From: a virus
Length of the DNA: 37,215 nucleotides
Strand: one strand, 5' to 3'
IMG/VR virus record: IMGVR_UViG_3300022934_000066
Span: 1-37,215 of that record
Part shown: one piece after another, positions 24,696-33,257 of the stretch
How positions within the stretch are numbered: position 1 is the stretch's first letter
Layout: each line of letters begins with the position of its first letter
The notes under the pieces: model-generated
Databases searched by the model: none
The model's input: the letters and a program-made list of their open reading frames with translations, nothing else
What the model was told of the DNA's origin: nothing
Made by a program: the position numbers and the translations under genes

Positions 24696-25526
24696 TTATT
24701 TTAATCTTTTTTCTATTGCATCATATACATCAACCCCCTCATCTGTTTTAAAGAATTGTGTTAATGCTGAATACGGGTTTTCTTCATATGGAACTGTAAC
24801 TAATTTTTTATTAGTTGAAGCCCAAGTAAAAGTTCTTTGGTCGTCAGATAATTTTATAATACCTGCTTCAACAGCTCTAATACCCATATTTCTAATATTT
24901 ATATTTTCGTCATTTGCTAATTCTAAGAACAATATTGGATCTTTCTTAGCCATTTTAATCAAATCACGTTTAAGCTCACTAGAACTCATCTTAGATACCT
25001 TAGAGCCAGCTTCTACACGTACTATTGCTTCAATTTGATCAATTTCCATGTTCATTGCTGCGTTTAAAGCTTCCACCTCATATTCAATCATATCTAATTC
25101 GTCTTCAGCTACTGCTTCTGGATCAAATTCAAAAAACAGCGAGTTTCTTTGAGGATGATATAATGATAATAATTTTTGTAGCGTTTGTTTTTCTTTAGGA
25201 ACATTTAATGTGCCATCTGTAAAGGTAATATGAGCTAATTGTGCATCACCTTTAAATTCATCTACAAAAGGAGTTCTTTGATTTACAGTGTATTTAAGTT
25301 CTCTTTCATATCCTTTTTCTTCGTCAAAATAATATATGTTAGAACTTTTTACAGTATATGTTAAAGGAGCTAATCCATCTTTTAATGCATATACTCTATC
25401 TTTTATAACCCAGTTATTATTTTCTTTTATTTCAGTTTGAACTGGTGTTTCTTTAATATTTTCTTGAACAGGTGCTTCTGCAACTGCTATTTCAGTGCTC
25501 TTTTGAGCTTTTGCTTTTTTTGCCAT
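24696..25526 (-). CDS. Head-associated structural protein, unknown role
   Basis: A 276-aa acidic protein directly downstream of the major capsid gene. The first 40 residues are a low-complexity Lys/Glu/Ala/Pro/Val tail; the body contains 'YYFDEEKGYERELKYTVNQR', 'DGTLNVPKEKQTLQKLLSLY', 'MSSSELKRDLIKMAKKDP' and 'LFLELANDENINIRNMG', then 'RTFTWASTNKKLVTVPYEEN'. I recall a conserved protein like this following the capsid gene in many Bacteroidota phages, without an established function. The HEAT-like helical stretch near 190-230 is only an impression. Position suggests a head decoration, cargo or head-completion protein. The leader before its ATG is the same 15 bases as that of the scaffold-candidate gene. 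Confidence 0.6.
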   Translation of the reverse strand: MAKKAKAQKSTEIAVAEAPVQENIKETPVQTEIKENNNWVIKDRVYALKDGLAPLTYTVKSSNIYYFDEEKGYERELKYTVNQRTPFVDEFKGDAQLAHITFTDGTLNVPKEKQTLQKLLSLYHPQRNSLFFEFDPEAVAEDELDMIEYEVEALNAAMNMEIDQIEAIVRVEAGSKVSKMSSSELKRDLIKMAKKDPILFLELANDENINIRNMGIRAVEAGIIKLSDDQRTFTWASTNKKLVTVPYEENPYSALTQFFKTDEGVDVYDAIEKRLK

Positions 25527-25547
25527 AATATAATATAATATAAGTTA

Positions 25548-25590
25548 ATAAAAAGTAAAGCTAGGGTGATAATCCAATTGATCACACCCT
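25548..25590 (-). terminator. Intrinsic terminator-like hairpin after the major capsid gene
   Basis: On the minus strand, AGGGTG (25590-25585) pairs with CACCCT (25568-25563), with a partly self-complementary 16-base interior (GAT/ATC). Eight bases downstream comes 'CTTTTTATT' (25555-25547). It begins 17 bp after the capsid stop codon. It may partly end transcription, giving excess capsid mRNA, or protect its 3' end; the genes beyond must still be read, so termination is probably incomplete or a promoter lies in the adjoining AT-rich gap. Confidence 0.55.
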
Positions 25591-25607
25591 GCTCTACTAT
25601 GAAAAAT

Positions 25608-27056
25608 TTAAGAAGTTAATAACATAAAGTTGTTAGCACCTTGTGTAATTAAACATCTTTCTGATAGGTAGTGAACCTCCATTGCATCTAGGTCAGAGCT
25701 AAAGTTTCCTCCAACTGAACCAGTTGTCCAAGATTTCATTTTTCTATCATCAGCTTGTGAAGCTCTATATCTAACGTGTAAGAAAGGTCTCTTAATGTTT
25801 TTACCAAGAATTTGGTCATAAACTGTAGAAGTACCTGCTGGTACAACCACACCTCTAATATCGTTTTCAATAATACCTCTTGTTGAGCCGTCATTTAAGT
25901 ATTTCCAGTCAGTTTTGTAGAAGTCATAAGAACCTCTTCTAAATCCTGAAAATCCTAAGTTTAGCGCCATATCTTCGCTGTTTGAAAATACACCATAAGA
26001 TGTACCACCAGAACCATAAGAGTTTTGCGCTGCTAGCATATCATCAATTGCTAATGAAACTGTTCTGTTAATGAATAGCATATTTTCTTCAATAGCACCC
26101 TGTGCATCGAATTTTTTAAGTATTTCATCAAATGAACCTAAATCATCAGCAGTTGAGCTACCTGCAATACCTGTAGTAATGTGACCTCTTGCAGTAATTG
26201 CTGCAAAAAGACCTTCAGTACCTGCTGTGTCATCAGCTGCTGCAGTTCCTAATAAAGAATCTACACCACCTGTTGCTTTAGCAAATTCTCCCTCAACCAT
26301 TGCCATTTCAAGGTTGTCTTCAAATCTTTGTCTTGTATCACCTTCAGCTTTTAAATACCATAAGTATCCTGTTTGACCTTGCTCTCCTGTTACTTCAACC
26401 CAACCGATTTGAGAAGCATCAGATCCTGAAACTTCATATTTATCTTTAATGATAATAGGTTTGTTAGTTAAAGAAGCAAAAGAAGGCTGTACTGAATTAG
26501 TCATACCTGCTGTTCCTTTTTTGAATTCAGAACCGAATACAAAGAAATCACATGTGTTAGATCCACTATCAGTTGCTGTATCAAATCCTGTTACTGCACC
26601 AACTGTTGCACCTCCTGAATAAGGAATAGCTGTTAATGTAGTATTGTCACTTGCAATAGCAGAAACATAACACTTAATAACTGTTGGAGTAGATTGATTG
26701 TCACTAAGAACAATAGTTTGTCCAACTCTTACTGCGTGAGTTCCTGCATTTGCAATTGTAATTACACCGGCATCTGTTACTGATGCACCTTTGTAAAATA
26801 AATGTAATCTGCCTTGCTCAGACCAAACAACTTGGTCAGAAGTCATAGGCATTTCAGCACCAACCATTCTTAAGAAAGAAGCAACTGATCTGTTTCCAAA
26901 TACTTCTACTTCTTGCTCATATAAATCTGGTAAGTACTGCTGAGACCAATCATTTGAACCACCTGTAAACGATAGGTAGTTAGATGATAGGGTTTGTTTA
27001 ACTGGGGCTGGAGTTGAGTTTAAACTGGCTCCGGCCGTAGGCGTTACTGCTGCCAT
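25608..27056 (-). CDS. Major capsid protein, HK97-type, crAss-like
   Basis: A 482-aa protein with a short Pro/Thr-rich N-terminus, then 'YLPDLYEQEVEVFGNRSVAS' (residues 42-61) and 'FLRMVGAEMPMTSDQVVWSE' (62-81), a pattern I associate with the major capsid proteins of crAss-like and related Bacteroidota phages. Residues 90-190 are a beta-rich, Ala/Thr/Gly-rich section that may be an inserted surface domain. The C-terminal part has 'FLHVRYRASQADDRKMKSWT' and 'HYLSERCLITQGANNFMLL'. Gene order portal, scaffold candidate, this gene agrees. Codons here include more GCA/CCT and fewer TTA than neighbouring genes, as expected for the most abundant product. HK97 fold membership is from family knowledge, not directly seen. 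Confidence 0.85.
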   Translation of the reverse strand: MAAVTPTAGASLNSTPAPVKQTLSSNYLSFTGGSNDWSQQYLPDLYEQEVEVFGNRSVASFLRMVGAEMPMTSDQVVWSEQGRLHLFYKGASVTDAGVITIANAGTHAVRVGQTIVLSDNQSTPTVIKCYVSAIASDNTTLTAIPYSGGATVGAVTGFDTATDSGSNTCDFFVFGSEFKKGTAGMTNSVQPSFASLTNKPIIIKDKYEVSGSDASQIGWVEVTGEQGQTGYLWYLKAEGDTRQRFEDNLEMAMVEGEFAKATGGVDSLLGTAAADDTAGTEGLFAAITARGHITTGIAGSSTADDLGSFDEILKKFDAQGAIEENMLFINRTVSLAIDDMLAAQNSYGSGGTSYGVFSNSEDMALNLGFSGFRRGSYDFYKTDWKYLNDGSTRGIIENDIRGVVVPAGTSTVYDQILGKNIKRPFLHVRYRASQADDRKMKSWTTGSVGGNFSSDLDAMEVHYLSERCLITQGANNFMLLTS

Positions 27057-27076
27057 ATTAATTTATATTTTAATTA

Positions 27077-28303
27077 TTATTTTTTAAGTTTTATACGTAG
27101 CTTTGAGCTATCGTCACCAGATATTGCTCTCACTTTTATTCCGCCTGATTCAACATAGCCACTTCCAGTTTGCCTTGGATCCATATTTATATTTTTAGAT
27201 TCCGCTGACATTTCTTTTATAGCTTCTGTTTTACCAAGCTGGTAAAAATGATTTGCAATATTATCGGCATTTCTCGCGGCAAAAAGAGCTTTATGATAAC
27301 CATACCCATCTTTTAATGTATTATCGCTGTTAAGGTAACTACCAAAAACATTCATAACATCAAGTTGAGCATTTTTATCAGCTTCAATATTTTTTGACTT
27401 AAATCTAAATTTTTTGTTATCAACTGAAAAATCAAAACCTTTGAATTCATTATTGAAAACTTCATTAGTTTTTGTCTCAAAATTCTTTGCTGCCGTTTTT
27501 TGTAATTCAACAATTTCTTGTTGTTCTTTATTGTATCTATTAAAAAAGTCTACAGCTTTTTGCTGTTCTTTTGACAAATTAGATTTGCCTTTAACTTCTT
27601 TGAAATATTTACTTTTTTGAGATTCTAAATATGTTTTAGCTTTAGCAATTTCTTCTTTATATGCTAGCTGTTTTCTTTTAACATCTCTAGGATCATCTAA
27701 TTCTTGATCATAACTAAAACTATCATCAATTAAAAAATTAATTTCATCGTTATTTAAATGTGATTTAGTTTTATTATAATATTCTTTTAATAAATTAGCA
27801 TCTTCATAAGAAGAGTAATCTTTATTTAAATTTACATAGTCTTCAATAGAACCTCCTGTTTCATTAATAAAGTTTACTAATTCAAAAACCCCCTCGGGCA
27901 CATTAACGTCTTCTTTTACTGTTTCTTTTTCCTGTGTTACATTAGGTGTAGCCTCAGGTTTTGTTTCAACGTTTTCTGTTTCAATTTTATTTTCTTCAAC
28001 AACCTGTTCAATTATCGCTTCTTCTTGTTCTTCTTCTTTACTTTTTCCGGCAGGCTCTTCAGGCTGCGTTTCGTTTTCTTTTTGAATTTCTTCGCCAACT
28101 TCGGATCCGTCGCGTACAGGAACCTCATCTGTGCTTTGCTCTTGAATGGCATCTTCTTCTTTATTTAAAGGTTGTCTTAAATCTACTTTTGTCACGGTAT
28201 CAATACCGGTATCAGCTCCTATTTTTTTAAGAGCTTTAGTTTCTTTTTCAGCTACAGATGGATTTTCATTATCTATAACTTTTGCTTTTATTTCTTCTGA
28301 CAT
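27077..28303 (-). CDS. Candidate capsid scaffolding protein
   Basis: A 408-aa protein encoded between portal and major capsid protein, the usual place of scaffold genes. Residues 1-135 are low-complexity and dominated by Glu, Lys, Val, Thr and Gln ('KSKEEEQEEAIIEQVVEENK'). Residues 180-320 are charged and helical ('KRKQLAYKEEIAKAKTYLES', 'YNKEQQEIVELQKTAAKNF'). The C-terminus has 'DPRQTGSGYVESGGIKVRA' and ends in basic 'LRIKLKK', which could be the capsid-binding tail. No protease motif was seen, so maturation cleavage would need another enzyme. Assignment is by composition and position. Confidence 0.65.
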   Translation of the reverse strand: MSEEIKAKVIDNENPSVAEKETKALKKIGADTGIDTVTKVDLRQPLNKEEDAIQEQSTDEVPVRDGSEVGEEIQKENETQPEEPAGKSKEEEQEEAIIEQVVEENKIETENVETKPEATPNVTQEKETVKEDVNVPEGVFELVNFINETGGSIEDYVNLNKDYSSYEDANLLKEYYNKTKSHLNNDEINFLIDDSFSYDQELDDPRDVKRKQLAYKEEIAKAKTYLESQKSKYFKEVKGKSNLSKEQQKAVDFFNRYNKEQQEIVELQKTAAKNFETKTNEVFNNEFKGFDFSVDNKKFRFKSKNIEADKNAQLDVMNVFGSYLNSDNTLKDGYGYHKALFAARNADNIANHFYQLGKTEAIKEMSAESKNINMDPRQTGSGYVESGGIKVRAISGDDSSKLRIKLKK

Positions 28304-28344
28304 AATATAATATAATTAATTTACTTTATTTAAGGCTAAAGTTT

Positions 28345-30768
28345 TTACCTTGGTTCAAATTGTTCTAAACCAAATCCACCTAAAGTATCAAACCCACTAG
28401 ATTCAAAATCTTTTGGTGGTGTATTATTCTTTCTTTGTTCAATTAATTCAGACTGTTGCGATGCTTGAATTTTCGTTCTTTCATCCTTTCTATCTTCACG
28501 ATACTTATCTTTATCATTAATCACTCGTAAATCCATTTCTTTAAGCTTTACATTTAATTGAAACTCATGTAACATAAGCTCTTTCTTAATAGCAGCTTCT
28601 CTTTCTAATTTTTTAATATCAAATTCCGACTGCGCTTTATTAAGTTTTACTTTATTTTCAGTTAAAATTTGATTCTTTTGAATTTCAGCTGTTGCAGCCG
28701 CTTCAGCAGATTTAGCATTAGCTTCAGATTGTAATTCTATGTTTCTTGCAGAAATAGCTTGGTCCTCTTCTAATTTTCTTCTTCTACGAAGTTTTAATAA
28801 TTGATTAGCTAATTTTAAATTTTTAACTTCTCTAACATCTATAGCGTCTTCTAAATTAATTTGGTCTTTAGATAACGTCATTTGAATATTGTTTTCTAAT
28901 AATTGTTTTTCTTCTTCATCCGGAGCTAATTCTAAAAATATTCCAAAATCATGTAAATGTAATTCTGCAACTTCTTCTAAATTAGCAACATTAAATCTTC
29001 CTAATGAATTTATAAAAGAATTATTAGTATTTGCATATTCTAATACGTCTGAAATACGTAGCGATACAGCTTCTGCTGTTTTTAACGTTAAATATAACCC
29101 CGACTGTAATACATGTCTTGTAGCGGTATTTGAGTTTGCTGCAGCTAATTTTTGCAGCCCTACTAACGCGTTTTTATCAGGAATGCTGCCGTCTCTTGCC
29201 TCATTTAATCCTGTTACATCTCGCATATTTTGTAAATAATAATTATATGCTGTAATTAAGGCGCTAATTTTTCCACCCCCATTACCGCTTTGTAACTCTT
29301 GAATAGGCACTCTTCCATTATTAAATTCACCGTCTTGTGTCATAGATCTACCAATAACAGAACCTGTTTGGAAAAACATATTTAAAGCTTCTTGCGGATT
29401 ATAATTAGTTCCATTACCAAGATCAACTTCAGCAATACCATCTGCATCTAAAAATACCCCATCTGGTACCATTCTAGCTAATACTTGTTGTAGCTTTAAA
29501 TGTGTTAATTGAATCATATCTGCAAAAGTTGTCATTCTACTAACTAATGATTCTAATCTTCCTTTATACATTCTTGGAGCTACTATATTATATGACATTT
29601 GCACTTTAGTAGTATCTGATTTAGGTCTTGTCATATTTTCAGCTAATTTCCACTCTAATAAGTTTTCGCTTCCTATAATTTTTGCACCTGTATATAAAGT
29701 TTCAATTGTTCTATTTATTTTTTCAAATCTAGATCTTTGATCAGCCGGAGGATTAAACGTGTCTTCTTTTTTAATAGGTTTTTTACCGCCTGTTGCTGTT
29801 TCTTTAATTTTGTATGTTTGATTTTTATATGTTTTATATTCAAAATATAACACATACACAAAGCCTTCATCATCGCCGTCTATTGCTCCATATGATTTAT
29901 TATATAATAAATGTCCTGAACCGTATCCATTTTTTTCTATTGTAGCAATTTCATCATCTGTTAAATCGGGATACTGTTTTTTAAGTTCAACTATACTAAT
30001 TTTTTTAATTTCACCTACATAGTATAAATCATCAAAATATGGAGATTCTGTGTAAGAATAAACTATATCCGAAGGATCTACGTAATTTATTGTAATACCT
30101 TCTGCTTTATTAAATCCATTTTTTACACAAGCCATACCTAATACAGCTATATCATAATCCAAACGTCTTTTAACTAATTCATATTTATTTAAAGCAAATA
30201 CATTTGATAACGCTTCTTCTTGCGCTATTTCAATACCTTGCTTATAATCAAGTTGCATGTGAACACTTAATTCTGTTTCGTCAGAAGGTAATTTTTTTGG
30301 ATCTGTATTATACGTATTTACACCCAATACATTATTTACAGTATCTATATATTCTTTTGATTTCATATCTCTAAGAATATTTTCCATATAATTTGTTCTT
30401 TGTTTAACAGAACTCGGATCTTGAGAATAAGCTTTAATGTCATACATTCTTTCTGCAATACCGTTTACAACAATATCAACAAATTTAGGTATAATTGGAA
30501 CTGGCTTCCAATCTAAATTAAGATATGATAAATCTCCATTGATAGATAATTCATCTTTATATTTTTGTATTGATTGTTCTCCTCTTGCATACAATCTTAG
30601 CCTATGAAAATTTTCTCTGTTTGATTGATACCTAGATGTACCACTATCTCTTTTAAACCATTCTGATTCAATTGCTATTCCAACTTTAGTTCCATATTCT
30701 AAACTTGCTTTTTCTGCGTCAGATACTGCTTGACTCGGGAATAATCCTGTTGGGTGTGATTTTGCCAT
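28345..30768 (-). CDS. Portal protein
   Basis: An 807-aa protein. The stretch 'FHRLRLYARGEQSIQKYKDE' (53-72), followed by 'LSINGDLSYLNLDWKPVPII' and 'PKFVDIVVNGIAERM', closely resembles what I know of crAss-like and flavobacterial phage portal proteins. The middle contains the helical and beta wing regions ('LGMACVKNGFNKAEGITINY', 'DPSDIVYSYTES'). The C-terminal 170 residues are a long, highly charged helix (about 650-770, Glu/Lys/Ala/Gln-rich), longer than in most portals and likely the barrel or a coiled extension inside the head. The start ATG follows the terminase stop directly (TAAATG). A dodecameric ring at the packaging vertex is expected. Confidence 0.85.
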   Translation of the reverse strand: MAKSHPTGLFPSQAVSDAEKASLEYGTKVGIAIESEWFKRDSGTSRYQSNRENFHRLRLYARGEQSIQKYKDELSINGDLSYLNLDWKPVPIIPKFVDIVVNGIAERMYDIKAYSQDPSSVKQRTNYMENILRDMKSKEYIDTVNNVLGVNTYNTDPKKLPSDETELSVHMQLDYKQGIEIAQEEALSNVFALNKYELVKRRLDYDIAVLGMACVKNGFNKAEGITINYVDPSDIVYSYTESPYFDDLYYVGEIKKISIVELKKQYPDLTDDEIATIEKNGYGSGHLLYNKSYGAIDGDDEGFVYVLYFEYKTYKNQTYKIKETATGGKKPIKKEDTFNPPADQRSRFEKINRTIETLYTGAKIIGSENLLEWKLAENMTRPKSDTTKVQMSYNIVAPRMYKGRLESLVSRMTTFADMIQLTHLKLQQVLARMVPDGVFLDADGIAEVDLGNGTNYNPQEALNMFFQTGSVIGRSMTQDGEFNNGRVPIQELQSGNGGGKISALITAYNYYLQNMRDVTGLNEARDGSIPDKNALVGLQKLAAANSNTATRHVLQSGLYLTLKTAEAVSLRISDVLEYANTNNSFINSLGRFNVANLEEVAELHLHDFGIFLELAPDEEEKQLLENNIQMTLSKDQINLEDAIDVREVKNLKLANQLLKLRRRRKLEEDQAISARNIELQSEANAKSAEAAATAEIQKNQILTENKVKLNKAQSEFDIKKLEREAAIKKELMLHEFQLNVKLKEMDLRVINDKDKYREDRKDERTKIQASQQSELIEQRKNNTPPKDFESSGFDTLGGFGLEQFEPR

Positions 30769-32985
30769 TTATTTTAATATTTTGGATAATGTTCCTTGAT
30801 TATTATATTTTTTAAAACCAAATTGTAATTTTTTAGTTGTTCTTGCTACAGCTGGCTTATATCTATTTTTGTTACATGCCATAATTGCTAACCCAGAGCT
30901 TATTGCTGCATCATATTTTGTTCTTTTATTTATATCAAACAAAGCCCAATCATTTAATGTTCTGCTAAAATATAAATCTCCATATGTGTTATCTTCTTTT
31001 AATCCTACATATGAATCAATATAAGATTCAATTGCTGCTGCATGTGCTTGTCTAATATCTTCCGAAGAATTTGGTATGCCACCTATTTCTTTTTCTGCTA
31101 CAGATAATTTATTATAAAGTTTATCTGGTCTATTCATTGAATATCCTCTATACCCTCTTCGCTTCAAATAATATAAAAGTCGTGGTTTATTATTTTCCGC
31201 AAGAAGTGGCATCCCATAAAACACTAATGCCATTAATACATCCTCAAAAAATATTTCAGCTGTTGGTGGACGTGAGATATACTCTAAAAAAAAACTATTC
31301 GAGGGCGCTTCGTCTAAACTAAATTTAGTTAACCCGTGTAACGCGCCTTTTGAACCTTGTCCATCAGTAGTTCCTGATATATCATAAGAGTCACAACCAA
31401 AAGCACCTAAATGCTCATTAGCTGGATATTTTAAACCATTTTTTAATATTATTCTATTTTGCATATGAACAGGAGGAACCCACGATAAATTAAATCTTCC
31501 ACTTTTATCAGGTGCAAATATTACTTTTGTGTCTTTTACACCATTTTCCCATATAAAATTACCTTTAGCAATAAATTTATTTTCATTTATATCACTGTTG
31601 TAATCTATTTGTTCATATATTTTTTGCAAATTAAATATACTATTTTTTGTTTCATCCCTAAATGCATGATCTTCTGTGCGTGGAAACTGTCTATAAAACT
31701 CGTTTAAAGCATCTTGATCACTTTTAAGTCCTTCGGCTTCATTTTGCCAGTGTTCAATAACTCCGATCGGAATTGGCTCTCCAAAATTATCAACGCGGTC
31801 AATTCCTCCAGATTCAAAGACAGGCAATCCGCAATCGTCAATAAATCCCTCGTAGTTCCATTCCATAGGTATGAATAAGCTATATAGTCCAGAGCTTGTC
31901 TGTCCATTCCTGTTTCTTTTTGTAACGTCTGAAGCATAGTATAATTTTTTAAAGTTTTCACCACCTTTATCAAGTGCATTTGATGTTGAACCCATCATAC
32001 ACTTCCCAATAATTCTACTTCCTAATCGTAGCGTTGTTTTTGTTACTCTCCAGTTATTTAATATATTATCAGGTCTTTCCCACTTACCAGATTCATCATG
32101 CACTAATAACTTTAATTTTTCTCCATCATAAGAGTTGTCTCCTGTATTTTTCCAATCTATTGTTGTGTCGAGCCCTTCGAGCGCTTCAGGCTTGGCGGAG
32201 CCGGTTGCACTAATGGACTTCCTGGTGAGCTTGGAGGCGGGTACTCTAAATGCAAGTTCGGTCTTGGGTCTATCCATTCCGTCTTGTATTGGTTTAAAGA
32301 AGAAGGGGTAGTGGACTGATATGGGTACCACTTTGTCTGTAAACATCTTCTTTGCATCTGCACCACTCTTCGATAGGATTCCGAATCGAGAGTCGGAACT
32401 GATAGTAGCTTGGTTAACTGTCTCGCTTGATGACATGAAACTAAACCCGGACCTTCTATTCTTAAGATAACAGATCCCGTAACAGCGTTGATCTGCCTTG
32501 CAAGCTTCCCAGAATATAAAGAATAATCTATTTGCTTCTCTAAAGTCTGGCTTCCCAACATCAATTTTGGACCACTGCAAGTACATATAATGAGAGCCAG
32601 TAATATAAGTGCTACGACCTTTGTTGCGAAACCAAAAGCCTTCTTCGCGTCTGGTAAATTCTCTATCAATGTATGCATACCATTTTTCTTTTAATTCTTC
32701 AGGATAATCTCTCCAATCAAATATTGTTTTTAATCTTAAAAGCTCGGCAGGATATTCATGCGCAATCCATTTATCATCTTTGCTATACACATTTTTTTCC
32801 GCTGGCAAAGCAATTTTTAAATTTTGTATTTCATATACTTCACCTATCTTACCTGTTTTACTTATAACAACTACATCATGTTCTTCATTATACCCATACT
32901 TCCACTTTTTACTTTTATTAAGCCTGCTTATTGTGCTTTTTTTAATAGGCTGTATTATTTTATATAATGTTTGTTCGTAGCCCAT
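30769..32985 (-). CDS. Terminase large subunit (TerL)
   Basis: A 738-aa packaging motor protein. The ATPase part shows a variant Walker A 'YLKNRRSGFS' (residues 173-182), Walker B 'LKLLVHDES' (291-299) and a coupling motif 'GSTSN' (332-336). The nuclease part begins near 'FGCDSYDIS' (529-537, acidic D532 and D535) and includes 'FSRTLNDWALFD' towards the end. It resembles TerL of crAss-like and flavobacterial phages. It couples ATP hydrolysis to DNA entry through the portal and cuts the concatemer. Codon use is unlike the rest of the gene for residues about 116-275, where G+C rises sharply (see the patch at 32163-32640). Confidence 0.88.
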   Translation of the reverse strand: MGYEQTLYKIIQPIKKSTISRLNKSKKWKYGYNEEHDVVVISKTGKIGEVYEIQNLKIALPAEKNVYSKDDKWIAHEYPAELLRLKTIFDWRDYPEELKEKWYAYIDREFTRREEGFWFRNKGRSTYITGSHYMYLQWSKIDVGKPDFREANRLFFIFWEACKADQRCYGICYLKNRRSGFSFMSSSETVNQATISSDSRFGILSKSGADAKKMFTDKVVPISVHYPFFFKPIQDGMDRPKTELAFRVPASKLTRKSISATGSAKPEALEGLDTTIDWKNTGDNSYDGEKLKLLVHDESGKWERPDNILNNWRVTKTTLRLGSRIIGKCMMGSTSNALDKGGENFKKLYYASDVTKRNRNGQTSSGLYSLFIPMEWNYEGFIDDCGLPVFESGGIDRVDNFGEPIPIGVIEHWQNEAEGLKSDQDALNEFYRQFPRTEDHAFRDETKNSIFNLQKIYEQIDYNSDINENKFIAKGNFIWENGVKDTKVIFAPDKSGRFNLSWVPPVHMQNRIILKNGLKYPANEHLGAFGCDSYDISGTTDGQGSKGALHGLTKFSLDEAPSNSFFLEYISRPPTAEIFFEDVLMALVFYGMPLLAENNKPRLLYYLKRRGYRGYSMNRPDKLYNKLSVAEKEIGGIPNSSEDIRQAHAAAIESYIDSYVGLKEDNTYGDLYFSRTLNDWALFDINKRTKYDAAISSGLAIMACNKNRYKPAVARTTKKLQFGFKKYNNQGTLSKILK
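32157..32678 (-). other. Alternative-frame 173-codon ORF nested in terL (speculative)
   Basis: This ORF lies on the same strand as terL in the +1 frame. It would encode a protein with a basic N-terminus, one strongly hydrophobic segment ('KVVALILLALIICTCSG', about residues 20-36, with a lipobox-like Cys) and a Pro/Ser-rich C-terminus ('YPPPSSPGSPLVQPAPPS'). That layout is similar to embedded spanins. Against it: no clear ribosome-binding signal, and the high-G+C patch lowers stop frequency in all frames. It is listed as a hypothesis, not a gene call. Confidence 0.2.
32163..32640 (-). other. High-G+C, codon-atypical patch inside terL
   Basis: Hand-counted G+C is 58% and 57% in the 60-bp bins starting 32161 and 32221, about 42-45% in the next four, and 38% in the two after. 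The bin just before the patch (32101-32160) is 28%. Codons for residues 236-275 are dominated by AAG, ACC, TCC, CTC, GCC and GGC, whereas the neighbours use AAA, ACT, TCT, TTA, GCT and GGT. The reading frame is intact. The sharp left edge suggests a recombination junction. Confidence 0.75.
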
Positions 32986-33257
32986 TATTTAGATTTTTTT
33001 TCTGCAAACCCCGAAAAAGTATTTTCTTTTTTCTCTATAGGTTTATTATCTAATAAACTTTTTTCGTTTTCAATACGTGTTAATATTTCAAATGCATCAA
33101 AGATTGCAAGCTTTTTAGTAGCTGCTGCATTTTTTAATCTATCAGCTGAAACATCGTCTTCTGTTTCAACAATTGGTTCTTTAGCAACTTTAATTAATTC
33201 ATCAACTGCTCTGTAACCAGCTTGGATTATATTCTCTTTCTTCTTTTTTATATCCAT
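32985..33257 (-). CDS. Candidate terminase small subunit
   Basis: A 90-aa helical protein directly before terL; its stop overlaps the terL start by one base. Residues 6-28 ('KKENIIQAGYRAVDELIKVA') may form a DNA-binding helical pair, and 'SADRLKNAAATKKLAIFDAF' (38-57) with 'EILTRIENEKSLL' gives a long central helix as used for ring assembly in small terminases. The C-terminus is Lys/Glu-rich and disordered. I recall this 'Ala-Asp-x-Leu-Lys-Asn-Ala-Ala-Ala-Thr-Lys' pattern from the gene before terL in marine Bacteroidota phages. It would recognise the packaging site. Assignment is from position and helix pattern. Confidence 0.6.
   Translation of the reverse strand: MDIKKKKENIIQAGYRAVDELIKVAKEPIVETEDDVSADRLKNAAATKKLAIFDAFEILTRIENEKSLLDNKPIEKKENTFSGFAEKKSK

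Noticed and set aside
27961-28230. 89-codon plus-strand ORF rich in Leu, Phe and Gln
   Set aside because: It is the antisense of the Glu-rich low-complexity region of the scaffold candidate, which explains the composition.
31704-31979. Second alternative-frame ORF in terL (91 codons)
   Set aside because: No membrane, signal or domain pattern, no start signal, and it lies in another stretch of slightly raised G+C. It reads as a chance open frame of the real TerL gene.
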